Below are positions 25,597 to 35,300 of a stretch of DNA of 64,000 nt, piece by piece. Every line of letters begins with the position of its first letter. Position 1 is the stretch's first letter. Source of the DNA: Rubricoccus sp963708165 (GTDB lineage Bacteria > Bacteroidota > Rhodothermia > Rhodothermales > Rubricoccaceae); assembly GCA_963708165.1 (NCBI GenBank), contig OY970187.1:496001-560000 (forward strand), written 5' to 3'. The notes beneath the pieces are model-generated. The model saw only the letters and a list, made by a program, of their open reading frames with translations, made no database searches and was not told the DNA's origin. A program made the position numbers and the translations under genes.

Positions 25597-26390
25597 TCAG
25601 CGCGCCAGAGGCCTCCTGGCGAGCGCCGCGATGGCGGGCGCACCGAAGCGCCACGGCGCCGCCTCGGCCTCGGCCTCGATGCCCATGCTGTACTTGGAGA
25701 GCGCCTGCTGTTTCAGCCCGAGCGAGGCGGTCACGGCGCGCATCCACGACGGAAACGCGCGGTCGAACTTGATCTCCAGAATGAAGTGGCCCGCCAGAAG
25801 AGGCCTCTGGCGAGAATCGGAATAGAGCCCACCGAGATCGGGGCCGAGGTGCGGAAACGGCGAGACGCGCAGGCGCCGGTCGAAGGTGATGCGCAGCGAC
25901 GGGTCGAGGCGGCCCAGAAACGGCTCGCGGTCGTACGTGACGAGCAAGACGGGGCGGCGGTGCTCGGCGCGAAGGCGGTAGAGAAACCGGTCCGCGGCGG
26001 TGCGCGCCTTGTCCGAGAGGGGCGCCGCCTCTGGCGAGGCCCCCGCGAGCAGCGCCGCCGCCAGAGGCACTGGCATCGCGGCGCGGTCCTTCCACACGGC
26101 ACTGTTCTGCTTGCGCTTGATCTCTAGAAAGACCGGCCCCGAGCCCGGCGCGTCGTAGGCGCGCACGCGCACCTTGCGGCGGATCTCGTCGCCGGACTCT
26201 TTTTCGGCCCAGTCGCGCAGGCCCAGCGTGTCGAAGTACACGCTGCGCACGGTGTAGCCTCTGGCGCCAGAGGTGCGTCGCCAGAGGCGAGCGGCGAGGC
26301 GTACGGGTCGGGCGTCACGTACGGCGCGATGCGGGCGGCGAGGCGGGCGTGGTCGGCCTCGCGGACGAGGTATTTGAGTTCGCTGCGCAC
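25597..26390 (-). CDS. VTC-domain (polyphosphate polymerase-type) protein, frameshift near 26265
   Basis: Encodes a triphosphate-tunnel VTC domain of about 263 residues. The N-terminus from ATG 26390 is MRSELKYLVREADHARLAAR; the remainder lies in another frame: VRSVYFDTLGLRDWAEK, then KVRVRAYDAPGSGPVFLEIK, RPVLLVTYDREPFLG, LRITFDRRLRVSPF and HFILEIKFDRAFPSW, matching the basic and acidic strands of the tunnel. The shift falls inside a decamer pair (GCCTCTGGCGCCAGAGG, about 26258-26274), and needs one missing or two extra bases. The start lies three bases after the hlyD stop. In yeast the VTC domain makes polyphosphate from ATP; the bacterial homologues are presumed to act similarly. Confidence 0.78.
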
Positions 26391-26393
26391 GCG

Positions 26394-27524
26394 CTACCAG
26401 CGGAACAGGTCGGTGAGGGCGCGCCGAACGTGCTGCAGCGCCGTTATCGGCCGGGCTTCGACGGCGCACGCCACGAGCAGGCCCGGCACGAGGTGTTCGG
26501 CGCCGCTCACCACCTCGGCGGTCGCGATGAGATAGGCCTGCCCGGCGCGCGGGGCCGCGGCCTCGCGCACGTCTGTCACCCGCGCGGCCGTCTCGCCAGA
26601 GGCCACCTTGAGCGCGACCGTGCTGCCCACGCGCACGCGGTCGCGGTCGGACCATCGCACGGGCAGGAGCACGTGGTACGCCGAGGTGTCGGCGACGAGC
26701 AGGAGCGTGTCGGGGGAGAACACGCGGCCCACGCGGCCGGAGATGGGTGAAACGAGCGTGCCCATTTCTTCGCGGCGTTGTAGCGACCGGGCCTCGCGCT
26801 CCAACGCGCCAATGCGCGCCTGCACGACCGCCCCTTGCTCGGGCCGCTCGCCAGAGGCCGCCACTCGCACGCGCGCTTCGGCGGTGGCCCTCTGCGCCTG
26901 GGCACTCGCGCGCCGGGCCTCGGCCAGACGCACCGCCGCCTCGGCGTCTTCCAGCGCCTGCGCGGAGGCCAGCCCGCTCGCGAACAGATCCCTCTGGCGC
27001 GCCGCCGTCGCTTCGGCGCGGGCCACGTCGGCGCGCCGCGTCTCGGCCTCGGCCTCGGCCTGCCGGACGCCCTGCACCGCTGCCGCCACGACCTCAGGCT
27101 TAGCGCCCGTCCCGCTCAGTCGGAGTTCGGCCTCGGCCTGTTCGATCTCGCCGCGCACCGCCGAGAGGCGCAGCGCCGCCTCGCCAGAGGCGACCGTGCC
27201 CACCGCCTCGCCAGCGCTCACGGCCTCTTGCGACGCCGCGGGCCCCAGCTCAAACCGCACGGCGTCGCCGCGGGCAGGTTCGGCGGCAAATGTGGTGGAG
27301 ACGGCGCCCGTACGGTGGTCGCGGAGCGTCGCCGTGACGGCGCCAGAGGCCGTTCGCACGAGCGTCCATTCCTGGGCGGGCATCACGCGGCCCATGCCCT
27401 CTACGCGGTCCGGCAGTTCCACCGGCGCGAGCAGCAGCGCCGCCAGCCCGACGATCAGGCCGCTGGCGACGAGCACGCCAGCACGGCCGCGGGCGCGAAA
27501 ACCGGGGACAAAGCGAGATCTCAT
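26394..27524 (-). CDS. HlyD-type membrane-fusion (periplasmic adaptor) protein
   Basis: A 376-residue adaptor protein. One N-terminal membrane helix (VLVASGLIVGLAALLLAPV) is followed by a first half-lipoyl/barrel strand region, a long alanine- and glutamate-rich coiled coil (about residues 115-235, AEAEAETRRADVARAEATAA and onwards), and the return barrel (MGTLVSPISGRVGRVFSPD). Such proteins bridge inner-membrane exporters to outer-membrane channels, but no exporter gene is present here. Its position between cotH and vtc is unusual and suggests that the module exports or anchors something. Decamers at 26596, 26850, 27181 and 27340 lie in linkers. Confidence 0.8.
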   Translation of the reverse strand: MRSRFVPGFRARGRAGVLVASGLIVGLAALLLAPVELPDRVEGMGRVMPAQEWTLVRTASGAVTATLRDHRTGAVSTTFAAEPARGDAVRFELGPAASQEAVSAGEAVGTVASGEAALRLSAVRGEIEQAEAELRLSGTGAKPEVVAAAVQGVRQAEAEAETRRADVARAEATAARQRDLFASGLASAQALEDAEAAVRLAEARRASAQAQRATAEARVRVAASGERPEQGAVVQARIGALEREARSLQRREEMGTLVSPISGRVGRVFSPDTLLLVADTSAYHVLLPVRWSDRDRVRVGSTVALKVASGETAARVTDVREAAAPRAGQAYLIATAEVVSGAEHLVPGLLVACAVEARPITALQHVRRALTDLFRW

Positions 27525-27639
27525 GCCAGAACGACGGGCGAATGCTCAGGATGCGCGATGCGGATGGACAGCCTGTAGCGGTGCGCCAAGTTACGCGAGC
27601 GTTACCCGACCCACCGTGAGGCCTCTCGCGGACGGCCCC

Positions 27640-27742
27640 TCCGGCACCGCCAGAGGCGCAACCTGCCGAGGCGCAACCGCCGGGCGCAAACCGCCGGGGC
27701 GCAAACCGCCGGGGCGCAACTCGCCAGAGGCGCAAACCGCCC
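27640..27742. repeat. Array of GCGCAAACCGCCGGG units between cotH and hlyD
   Basis: Five imperfect units (GGCGCAACCTGCCGA, GGCGCAACCGCCG, GGCGCAAACCGCCGG twice, GGCGCAACTCGCCAG) are bracketed by CGCCAGAGGC and GCCTCTGGCG. The unit is the complement of the 15-mer found in trkH. It fills most of the 256-base gap; no gene is present. Confidence 0.8.
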
Positions 27743-27780
27743 AGGCCTCTGGCGGTGCTGGCGTGCGGCGCGGAGGCCAG

Positions 27781-29424
27781 CTACCGCCGCACGATCACGA
27801 GCGGACGCGAGAACGTGCCCAGCGAGCCGCTCGCGACAACGAAGTACGCACCCGCCGCCAGGCCAGCCGTGCTGACGCTCATTGTGCGGCGCCCGGCCTC
27901 CACCGCGCCCTCGAAGATGGTCTGCACGCGGCGCCCGCGCGCGTCCACGATCTCCAGCCGGAGGCGGTCGGCGGCGCCGGTCGTGACCGTGAACTGTACG
28001 TCGCCAGAGGCGGGCGACGGCCACACGCGCGAAAGCGCCACGGCGGGACCAGGGCCGGGCGCGAGGGGCTGGGCGAGCGCGCCGTCCATCCACGCCGCGC
28101 GGCGGCGCGTAAACGCCTGGAGGTAGCGCACGTCCTCGGCGTGCGTCTCGCCGACGTACGCGTTGCCCCAGACGTATTCGCCCTCGGTCCCCCAGCGTTC
28201 GGCGTCGCGCACGCGCGCCTCGGCCGTCTCCGCCACGGCCCCATCGATGACCGCCTCGATGGCCTCTGGCGCCAGAGGCCCGGCGCGAAGCTCGGCCCAT
28301 CGCGCCCGCATCGCGGCCTGGAACGGCGCGCTACGGGCCATGCGGCCCCACCAGAACGGGATCGGGACGCCGTCGCCGCGGTCGTTCCAGTCGAACTGGA
28401 AGCCGCGGTGATCGGCGCCGCCGCCGAAGCTGGCGTTGCCCATCGCGAGGTTAAAATCCCAGACCGGCCCGGCGCGCAAGAGGCCGCCGTTGCTGTCCTT
28501 GTCTTTGTGCAGGTACGTGCTCGCGCGGTAGCCGTCGATGTTTTTCGTCACCTCGTTGAGGATCACGAAGTCGACGAACGAGCCCAGATCGATGAGCGGC
28601 AGGAAGCCTCTGGCGGGGTCGTCGATGTCGTCGCTCGCGAGGGTGTGCTCGAAGGCGGTGATGGTGCGCTCGATGTAGGCCGCCTGCTCGGGCACGATGT
28701 CTCGCGGCGAGGGCTCGTGGAACTCCCAGCGGATCTGCCGCCCAAATGGGTACGGCGGCGGCAGCGGCGAAAACCACCCGCCGACCTGCCCTCCTGCAAA
28801 CTTGTCCACCTTGACGATGTAGCCGCCCGTGAGGTCGTCGCCAGAGGTTTCGCTGGGCCGCAGCCGCGCGATGTCGACGCGTTCGCTGTCGCGCTTGATC
28901 GCCTCTAGCAGGAGGTACACGCCCTGGTATTCGCCGTTGACCACGACCTCGCAGAAGCGCGTGCGGCTGGCGTAGCGGCCCATCGCTCGCGCCAGGCGGT
29001 ACGCGACGGCGTTGCGCACGAGCGTTTTGTCGGTGTACGGCGCGTGCAGCACCCAGTCGTTTTCGCTCGGCATCCCGAGCAGCGGCACGTTGCGGTTGTC
29101 GCCTCTGGCGTCGCGCGTTTCGAGCGCGTACTGCTGTTTGGGAAACAGCTGCGAGGTGGCGCCGCGCACCTCGATGCCGATGAACCCATCGTAGCCCGTC
29201 GGCGGGTCGGTGATCTGGTTTCGGCGCCCGTCGGCGTTGTCGATCACGCGCATCCGGCCCACGATCTTGGGCTCGTCCGGGATCGCCTCGTCCGTCTCGA
29301 TGAGCACGATCGGCAGATCGGACGACGTGAGCGTCTGCGCCGCCAGAGGCACCGCGCACAGCAGGCACAGCGCGCTCAGACAGGCAGTGCGCGAGACGAA
29401 ACGGAGCAGCGTAACCGGGATCAC
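27781..29424 (-). CDS. CotH-family kinase with T9SS C-terminal sorting domain
   Basis: A 547-residue exported protein: signal peptide to about residue 29 (LCAVPLAAQ), then a CotH kinase-like domain, with NDWVLHAPYTDKTLVRNAVA, VVVNGEYQGVYLLLEAIKRD, the DFVILNEVTKNIDGYRAS helix and the metal-site segment GPVWDFNLAMGN. Residues from about 470 form a type A T9SS sorting domain (VWPSPASGDVQFTV...AGAYFVVASG...VIVRR), so it should be secreted and anchored at the cell surface. CotH proteins are atypical protein kinases first known from spore coats. First gene of the four-gene minus-strand set; the target of phosphorylation is unknown. Confidence 0.85.
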   Translation of the reverse strand: MIPVTLLRFVSRTACLSALCLLCAVPLAAQTLTSSDLPIVLIETDEAIPDEPKIVGRMRVIDNADGRRNQITDPPTGYDGFIGIEVRGATSQLFPKQQYALETRDARGDNRNVPLLGMPSENDWVLHAPYTDKTLVRNAVAYRLARAMGRYASRTRFCEVVVNGEYQGVYLLLEAIKRDSERVDIARLRPSETSGDDLTGGYIVKVDKFAGGQVGGWFSPLPPPYPFGRQIRWEFHEPSPRDIVPEQAAYIERTITAFEHTLASDDIDDPARGFLPLIDLGSFVDFVILNEVTKNIDGYRASTYLHKDKDSNGGLLRAGPVWDFNLAMGNASFGGGADHRGFQFDWNDRGDGVPIPFWWGRMARSAPFQAAMRARWAELRAGPLAPEAIEAVIDGAVAETAEARVRDAERWGTEGEYVWGNAYVGETHAEDVRYLQAFTRRRAAWMDGALAQPLAPGPGPAVALSRVWPSPASGDVQFTVTTGAADRLRLEIVDARGRRVQTIFEGAVEAGRRTMSVSTAGLAAGAYFVVASGSLGTFSRPLVIVRR

Positions 29425-29576
29425 AGTGCTCTCTCAACGGCTCTCGCCTCGCCGTCGTTTCCCGCAGCCTCAGGCCTCTGGCGAGAGTTCGCGTGGCGAG
29501 AGTTCGCGCGCGGCGCGGAGAGGTGGGACACTCGCAGCGCCAGAGGCGTTCGACGGTTCCCTTCCTCATTTACGCT

Positions 29577-29795
29577 ATGGAATCCGCCACCCAGCCCCAG
29601 ACGCTCACCATCGACGGCATGAGCTGCGCACATTGCATCAGCGCCGTCCGCTCAGCTCTCGAAACCGTGCCCGGCGCGACCGTCGAATCGGTCGAGATCG
29701 GCTCGGCCGTCGTTCGCCTCACGCCAGAGGCAGACCGGATCGCGGTCCACACCGCCATCGAGGACGCGGGCTTCGATCTCGCGCCAGAGGCATAG
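29577..29795 (+). CDS. HMA-domain copper chaperone (CopZ-like)
   Basis: A 72-residue heavy-metal-associated domain protein. ATG at 29577 leads to TLTIDGMSCAHCISAVRSAL, with the GMSCAHC metal site, then VESVEIGSAVVRL and IHTAIEDAGFDL-like strands of the ferredoxin-like fold. Length equals stand-alone CopZ chaperones. It probably delivers Cu(I) to CopA, encoded 4.8 kb upstream on the same strand but not in the same operon. Decamer copies end the protein (LAPEA) and occur at 29724. Confidence 0.85.
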   Translation: MESATQPQTLTIDGMSCAHCISAVRSALETVPGATVESVEIGSAVVRLTPEADRIAVHTAIEDAGFDLAPEA

Positions 29796-29846
29796 CCCAC
29801 AGCGCCGCGCCTCTGGCGATCTTCCGACGTGCCCTCCGCCTTTCCG

Positions 29847-30509
29847 ATGCCTGACTCTCCAGACCCGTCCCTCCCCACACCCGACGGCTCTACCGACGCC
29901 TCCGCGCCAGAGCTTCCCGTGACTACGGCTTTGCCAGAGGCCACCGCGCCAGAGGCCACCGCGCCAGAGGCCGTACCGTCCGCCTCTGGCGGATCGCGCG
30001 CGCACGTTATCAACCTCTCCTCGGGCGCTATCCCGCCGCCGCGAGCACCGGAGCCCGCGCCGCCGCCGATTCCGGCCTCTGGCGAGAGCCGCGGTCACGG
30101 CGGCGTGTTCACCGTCAACCTCGCCTCGGCCAGCCCCGAGGGCTCGCGTCCGCGACGGGCACGGAAGGTGGCCGCAGCGCCCGCGCTCATCACGCAGACG
30201 ATCAACCTCTCGACGCGCAAAACCGACGAGCAAAAAGCCGCCGAGCGCGAGCGCGCCAAGGAAACGAAACCACCAGAGAAAGCCTCTGGCGCCAGAGGCC
30301 AGAAGCCGCGCGGGCAGAAGACCCAACGAGACGCCAGAGGACAGGGCCCGAAGAACCAGAGCAGGCCAAACCCCCGCCGTCAGGACAACGCGGGCGGCCG
30401 CCGCGACGACGCCAGAGGCAACAGCCAGGCACCGAGTCACGCCTCGTCCGCCAGCAGCCTCGCGGAACTGCTCGACCCAGAAGTGCTCAAAAAGCTGCGC
30501 GGGGGATGA
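29847..30509 (+). CDS. Low-complexity basic/Pro-Ala-rich protein, repeat-expanded
   Basis: About 220 residues, with no recognised domain. The N-terminal half is acidic and Pro/Ala-rich and includes tandem PEATA units made by a 15-bp repeat (29933-29970). Two similar short segments follow (HVINLSSGA, FTVNLASAS, QTINLSTRK), which may be a threefold beta motif. The C-terminal half is strongly basic (RGQKPRGQKTQRDARGQ), and the end is SLAELLDPEVLKKLRGG. The TGA overlaps the next ATG (ATGA), implying co-translation. GTG at 29829 is an alternative start. The decamer occurs about nine times. Perhaps nucleic-acid binding, but this is a guess from charge. Confidence 0.5.
   Translation: MPDSPDPSLPTPDGSTDASAPELPVTTALPEATAPEATAPEAVPSASGGSRAHVINLSSGAIPPPRAPEPAPPPIPASGESRGHGGVFTVNLASASPEGSRPRRARKVAAAPALITQTINLSTRKTDEQKAAERERAKETKPPEKASGARGQKPRGQKTQRDARGQGPKNQSRPNPRRQDNAGGRRDDARGNSQAPSHASSASSLAELLDPEVLKKLRGG
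29933..29970. repeat. 15-bp in-frame tandem decamer units
   Basis: GCCAGAGGCCACCGC occurs at 29933 and 29948, and GCCAGAGGCC starts again at 29963. Each unit adds five residues (PEATA), so the frame is kept. Confidence 0.85.
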
Positions 30510-32116
30510 GGCGGCTTCTGCTTCTGGCGCTGTTCATCGCCGCCCCGCTGGGCGCTCAGACCATGCCGCCGCACATCGCCGAGATCGCGCGCATCCTCCA
30601 GACCGGCGGGCTGCTTCCGCCAGAGGCTGACGGCGCCTACGGGCCGCCCCAGGACCGCCACCACCTGCTGCTGGGCGTCGCCGAGTGGATGCGCCTGGGC
30701 CGTACACATCAGGCGCAGTTCTCAGGCTTCGTGGTCTACGCCGGCGCCGAGCCGCCCGACACGCTTCGCGCCTTCGTCGCGGACCTGCGTGCCTCTGGCG
30801 TGATCAGCGCGCGTACCGAGCGGCGCCTCCGCCAGAGGCTGAGCGCCGACGGGGCGCGCCAGAGTCGCGTAGTCCTGGCGCAGACGGCCGCCGACCTCAC
30901 CCAGGCCGAAGACCGCTTCCAGCCCGAGCCTCTGGCGAAGGCGCTGAGCGCCTTGGTCGCCGCAGGCGCTCTCACGCCAGAGGCCCGCGCATCGGTCGAC
31001 TCGCTGCTGGCCCGAGACCAGATCGAGAGCAGCGCCGAGCTTGTCGCCGTGCTGCCCGTCGGCGTTCTCGTGCCTGACCCGGCGCCCGGCGAGACCGCCG
31101 ACGACATCGTGCAACGTGTCGTCCTCTCGGTCGCAGACATGCTGCGCGAGAGCGGGATCGCAGACCTGAGCATCGAGAGCACCGGCGCGGAGATCGTCTC
31201 GGCGCCACGCGGCTGGGACGACGGCCTCCAGCACGACCTTCGCGCGAGCCTCACCGCCAGAGGCCAGACGCACCGCGCGGAGATGTTTCTTGACTTTACA
31301 GCCTCTGGCGAAGCACCCGACCTGTCGGAGATCCGTGTTCTCAATTTTGCGCCGCTCGTCAACAAAGCACTGCGCGACGCCGAAGTGGAGCACCGCGTCT
31401 ACCCCGTCGAGATGACGCGCGAACGGCGTGCGTGGGCCGAAGCGCCCGGCACCGCCTTCGTCGCCCTCACCGCCGAGCAGGCCCACGCGTCACGCACCGA
31501 GCCTCTGGCGCTCGTCTCCGAGCGCGCCGTCCTGCGCGGTGACACGCTCACGACCGCCCGTACCGCTGCTCTGCTCCGTCTCTTGCGCGATGCTGGACTT
31601 CTCAACGGCATCGCGCAGAAGCGCCTGGACGCACTCGACCTCTTCTACGCGCACTCGCCAGAGGCCGTGCTCGAAGCGCTCGGCCTGCTCCTCCCCATCG
31701 ACATCGAGATGGCCAACCTCGACACGCCGTACACCTCGCTCATGGACGATCTCGCCGCGCTCTCACACGGCCTGTTTGCGCCAGAGGCTGTCGAAGGCAT
31801 CTTCGACTGGGACACCCAGACCGCCGACCTCGCCTTCACGCTCGGCGGCACGCGCTACGCCACAGACCTGGAGTTCAACGGCGACTGGATGGACGGCGCT
31901 GCGCTCCAACTCGTCGACCGCGCCCTCCGCGAGGCCTCTGGCGCAACGCTGTACACTGCTGTCTATGGCCGCTTCGACGACGGCCGGCCCATGGCCGGAG
32001 ACAGCTACATGATCCTGACCGAGCCTCAGCGCGCGCTCGTGGAGGACCGCGGCTGGCTGGAGCTTGTGCCGTACACCGAGTGGGCAACGGCACCTGCCTT
32101 TCCGGACGAGGACTGA
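30506..32116 (+). CDS. Secreted protein of unknown function
   Basis: A 536-residue protein with a signal peptide (MRRLLLLALFIAAPLGAQ) and no domain I can name. The first third is helical, with two similar segments about searching ends of an array (LQTGGLLPPEADGAYGPP; LVAAGALTPEARASVDSLL). The middle has strand-rich parts (VFLDFTASGEAPDL-like; IRVLNFAPLVNKALRD). The last third (TADLAFTLGGTRYATDLEFN, LYTAVYGRFDDGRPMAGDSY) is beta-rich. Its start overlaps the preceding stop. At least ten decamers are spread through it in several frames. Likely periplasmic or surface-exposed. Confidence 0.6.
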   Translation: MRRLLLLALFIAAPLGAQTMPPHIAEIARILQTGGLLPPEADGAYGPPQDRHHLLLGVAEWMRLGRTHQAQFSGFVVYAGAEPPDTLRAFVADLRASGVISARTERRLRQRLSADGARQSRVVLAQTAADLTQAEDRFQPEPLAKALSALVAAGALTPEARASVDSLLARDQIESSAELVAVLPVGVLVPDPAPGETADDIVQRVVLSVADMLRESGIADLSIESTGAEIVSAPRGWDDGLQHDLRASLTARGQTHRAEMFLDFTASGEAPDLSEIRVLNFAPLVNKALRDAEVEHRVYPVEMTRERRAWAEAPGTAFVALTAEQAHASRTEPLALVSERAVLRGDTLTTARTAALLRLLRDAGLLNGIAQKRLDALDLFYAHSPEAVLEALGLLLPIDIEMANLDTPYTSLMDDLAALSHGLFAPEAVEGIFDWDTQTADLAFTLGGTRYATDLEFNGDWMDGAALQLVDRALREASGATLYTAVYGRFDDGRPMAGDSYMILTEPQRALVEDRGWLELVPYTEWATAPAFPDED

Positions 32117-32358
32117 TTCGGGACAGGACGATGGGAGCGGCGCCTCTGGCGCCAGAGGCTGGGTGTCGCGCCAGGGGCTGGGGCATAAACGGGCGCCCCA
32201 GGCATCGGGTACGGCCCTCTCTCGTTGGTCCAACAACTGATGCGCTTAGAACAAGCCGACGGCTCTGGGGTACCACCGCCCCACGGGGCACATCGGCGCC
32301 CCCGGTGACCCCGCGACGCCAGTTCGCACGGCTTGTTGCGCGCCCCCTACGCTTCCCC

Positions 32359-35300
32359 ATGACACGTCTCTCCCTTCTCGCGTTTGCCGCGCTGATTGTC
32401 TTCGCGCTGCTCGCGCCCGTTCCTGCCGAGGCGCAGTACTTCGGCCGCAACAAGGTCCGCTACGACGACTTCAAATTCGCGGTCCTCGAAACCGAGCATT
32501 TCGACATTTACTACTACGCCGAAGAGGAGAAAGCGGCGATGGACGTCGGCCGCATGGCCGAGCGCTGGTACACCCGCCTCTCGTCCATTCTGGAGCACGA
32601 GTTTGACGAGCGCAAAAGCATCATCCTCTACGCCGACGACGCCGACTTCCGGCAGACCAACATCGCCAACATCGGCGAAGGCACGCAGGGTGTGACCGAG
32701 GGCCTCCGCCAGAGGGTCGTCTTGCCGATGGGCAGCACGTACGCCGAGACGGACCACGTGCTCGGCCACGAGCTCGTGCACCAGTTCCAGTACGACATCG
32801 CGCTGCGCTCCGAGACCTTCCAGCAGTTCGTGCGCCTGCCGCTGTTCGTCATCGAGGGCATGGCGGAGTACTACTCCGTCGGCCGCGAGGACGCGCTCAC
32901 GGCGATGTGGATGCGCGACGCCGTGCTGCGCGACGACTTCCCGACCATCACCGACCTCCAGTCCAACCCGCGCTTCAACGAGTACCAGTACGGGCAGCCG
33001 TTCTGGGCCTTTATCGCAGGCACCTACGGCGACGAGGCGGGCGTGCGCATGTTCAAGTCCGCGCTCGAGATGCCGCTGGACTCCGCGCTGGTCAACATCT
33101 CCGGCCTCTCTACCGATGAGCTCTCTGAGCGCTGGGTCACGGCCCTGCGCGAGCAACTCGTGCCCGCCGCCGATGGCCGCTCCGTTCCGCGCCCAGAGCT
33201 CACCGCCGATGTGCAGCGAGACATCGAGCGCTACCGCGAGCGCGTGGCCGAGAACGTGCGCAAAGAGCGCGACGAGCGCGTGCCTCGTCCGCCGGGCATC
33301 GCCTACCCGGAGCAGTACCCGCGCATCACCGCCGAGCGGCTTCTGGCGCGCGAGCGCGACTCGGGCAACATCTCGATTGCCCCGCAGCTCTCGCCCGATG
33401 GCAAGAGCATCGCGTTCCTGTCCGAGCGCGACCTCTTCGGCATCGACCTCTTCCTCGCCGACGCCGAAACCGGCGAGGTGATCTCCAAGCTCGAAGAGGT
33501 GGGCACCAACTCCCACTTCGACGCCATCCGCTTTATCGCGAGTGCAGGCACGTGGAGCCCGACAGGAGACCGCTTCGCGTACGTCGTCTTTGCAGGCGGT
33601 GACAACGAAATCGCCATCCTCGACGTCAAGGGCCGCGACATGGTGCGCCGCATCAAGGTCGAGTCGCTCGGCGCGATCAACGACCCCACATGGAGCCCCG
33701 ACGGCTCCAAGATTGCCTTCTCTGGCGTCAAGGGCGGCATCACAGATCTGTACGTCGTCGACCTCGCCTCTGGCGACGTGCGGCAGCTCACCAACGACCG
33801 CTTTACCGACATACAGCCCAACTGGCACCCCGACGGACGCCGCCTGGCCTTCGTCACCGACCGCGGTCCGGGCACGGACTTCGAGCGCCTGACCTTTGCA
33901 CCAGTGCGGCTGGCAATCCTCGACACCGAAGCAGGCGAGGTCGAAAGCCTCACGCTTTTTCCCGGTAGCAAGCACATCAACCCCGCCTGGAGCCGCGATG
34001 GAGAAAGCCTCTACTTCATCTCCGACCGTGGTGGCTTCAATGACATCTACCGCCTGAACATCGCCAGAGGCGACCTCTTTCAGGTGACCGACCTCGCGAC
34101 AGGCGTCGCGGGCATCTCCGACCTCTCGCCTGCGATCTCGGTCGCCAGAGGCACCGGCGCGCTGGCATACTCCGTGTTCGAGGCGCAGCGGTACTCCGTG
34201 TACCGTCTGGCCGAGGAGGATGCGCAGGGCACGCCGATCACGCCCGTCGTCGCCTCTGGCGCGGCGACGCTGCCGCCCGCCAACGCGCTGAGCCGCAGCA
34301 CCGTCCAGGGCTACCTCGCGGACGACCAGGGCGGCCTTCCCGCCACCACAACCTTCCCGACGCGCAGCTACCGGCCCAAGCTGTCGCTGGACTACGTGAG
34401 CCAGCCGCAGGTTGGCGCGGGCTATAGCGGCGGCTCTACCGGCTCGGGCTTCGGGATCGCAGGCGGCGTGCAGTTCCTGTTTTCCGACCAACTGTCGGAC
34501 AACGTGCTCGGCGTCGCGGTCTCGGCCAACGGAAGCGTGCAGGACATCGGCGGGCAGGCGCTCTACCTCAACCGCTCCAAGCGGCTGACGTACGGCGCGC
34601 TCGTCGGGCAGGTGCCGTTCCTTCAGGTGTTCCGCGGGCTCGACCCCACGAACTCCTACCCGACGAGCTATTACTACCGCACGTACCAGACGCAGGCGCA
34701 GGCGCTGACGGAGTACCCGCTCAACCAGTCGCAGCGCTTCGAGGCGCAAGGTGGCTACACGCGCATCGGCTACGACCTGGACTTTTTGGAGGCGCAGTCG
34801 CTCGCCGTAGACGAGGACGGCAACCGGCTACCGTGTGACTTCCGGACGGGCACGCCATGCGCGTACACCCGCCGCCGCGCGGTCGAAGACTTCGACCGCC
34901 CCGCGCTCAACCTCTTTGAGGTCGGAACGGCGTTCGTGGGCGACAACTCGTACTTCGGATTCACGTCGCCCATCCGCGGCTCGCGTTACCGCTTTGGCCT
35001 GGATGGCACGGTGGGTTCGCTGAACCTCGTGACGGCCACCGCCGACGCACGAACGTACAGGATGCTCCGGCCGAGCTTTCTGCCCAAGCGCGTACCGGTC
35101 ACGTTCGCAGTGCGAGGCTTCCACTATGGCCGCTACGGAGGCGACGGAAACTCGGGCCGCCTGCGTCCCATCTTCCTGGGCTTCGGCAGCTTTGTCCGTG
35201 GCTATTCCTACAACTCGTTTACCGGGCTGAGCGCAGACGGCCAGACCAGCGAGTCGTACTACCAGACGTTTGAGGACCGTCTCTTCGGAAGCAAGCTGGG

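Noticed and set aside
24279..27742. Possible CRISPR arrays in the regularly spaced units at 24279-24342 and 27640-27742
   Set aside because: Units are 15-18 bp without unique spacers, the first is inside copA, and no cas gene is present.
32347..34749. An 800-codon open frame on the minus strand
   Set aside because: It is the antisense shadow of the peptidase/propeller/barrel gene, with no motifs and biased composition.
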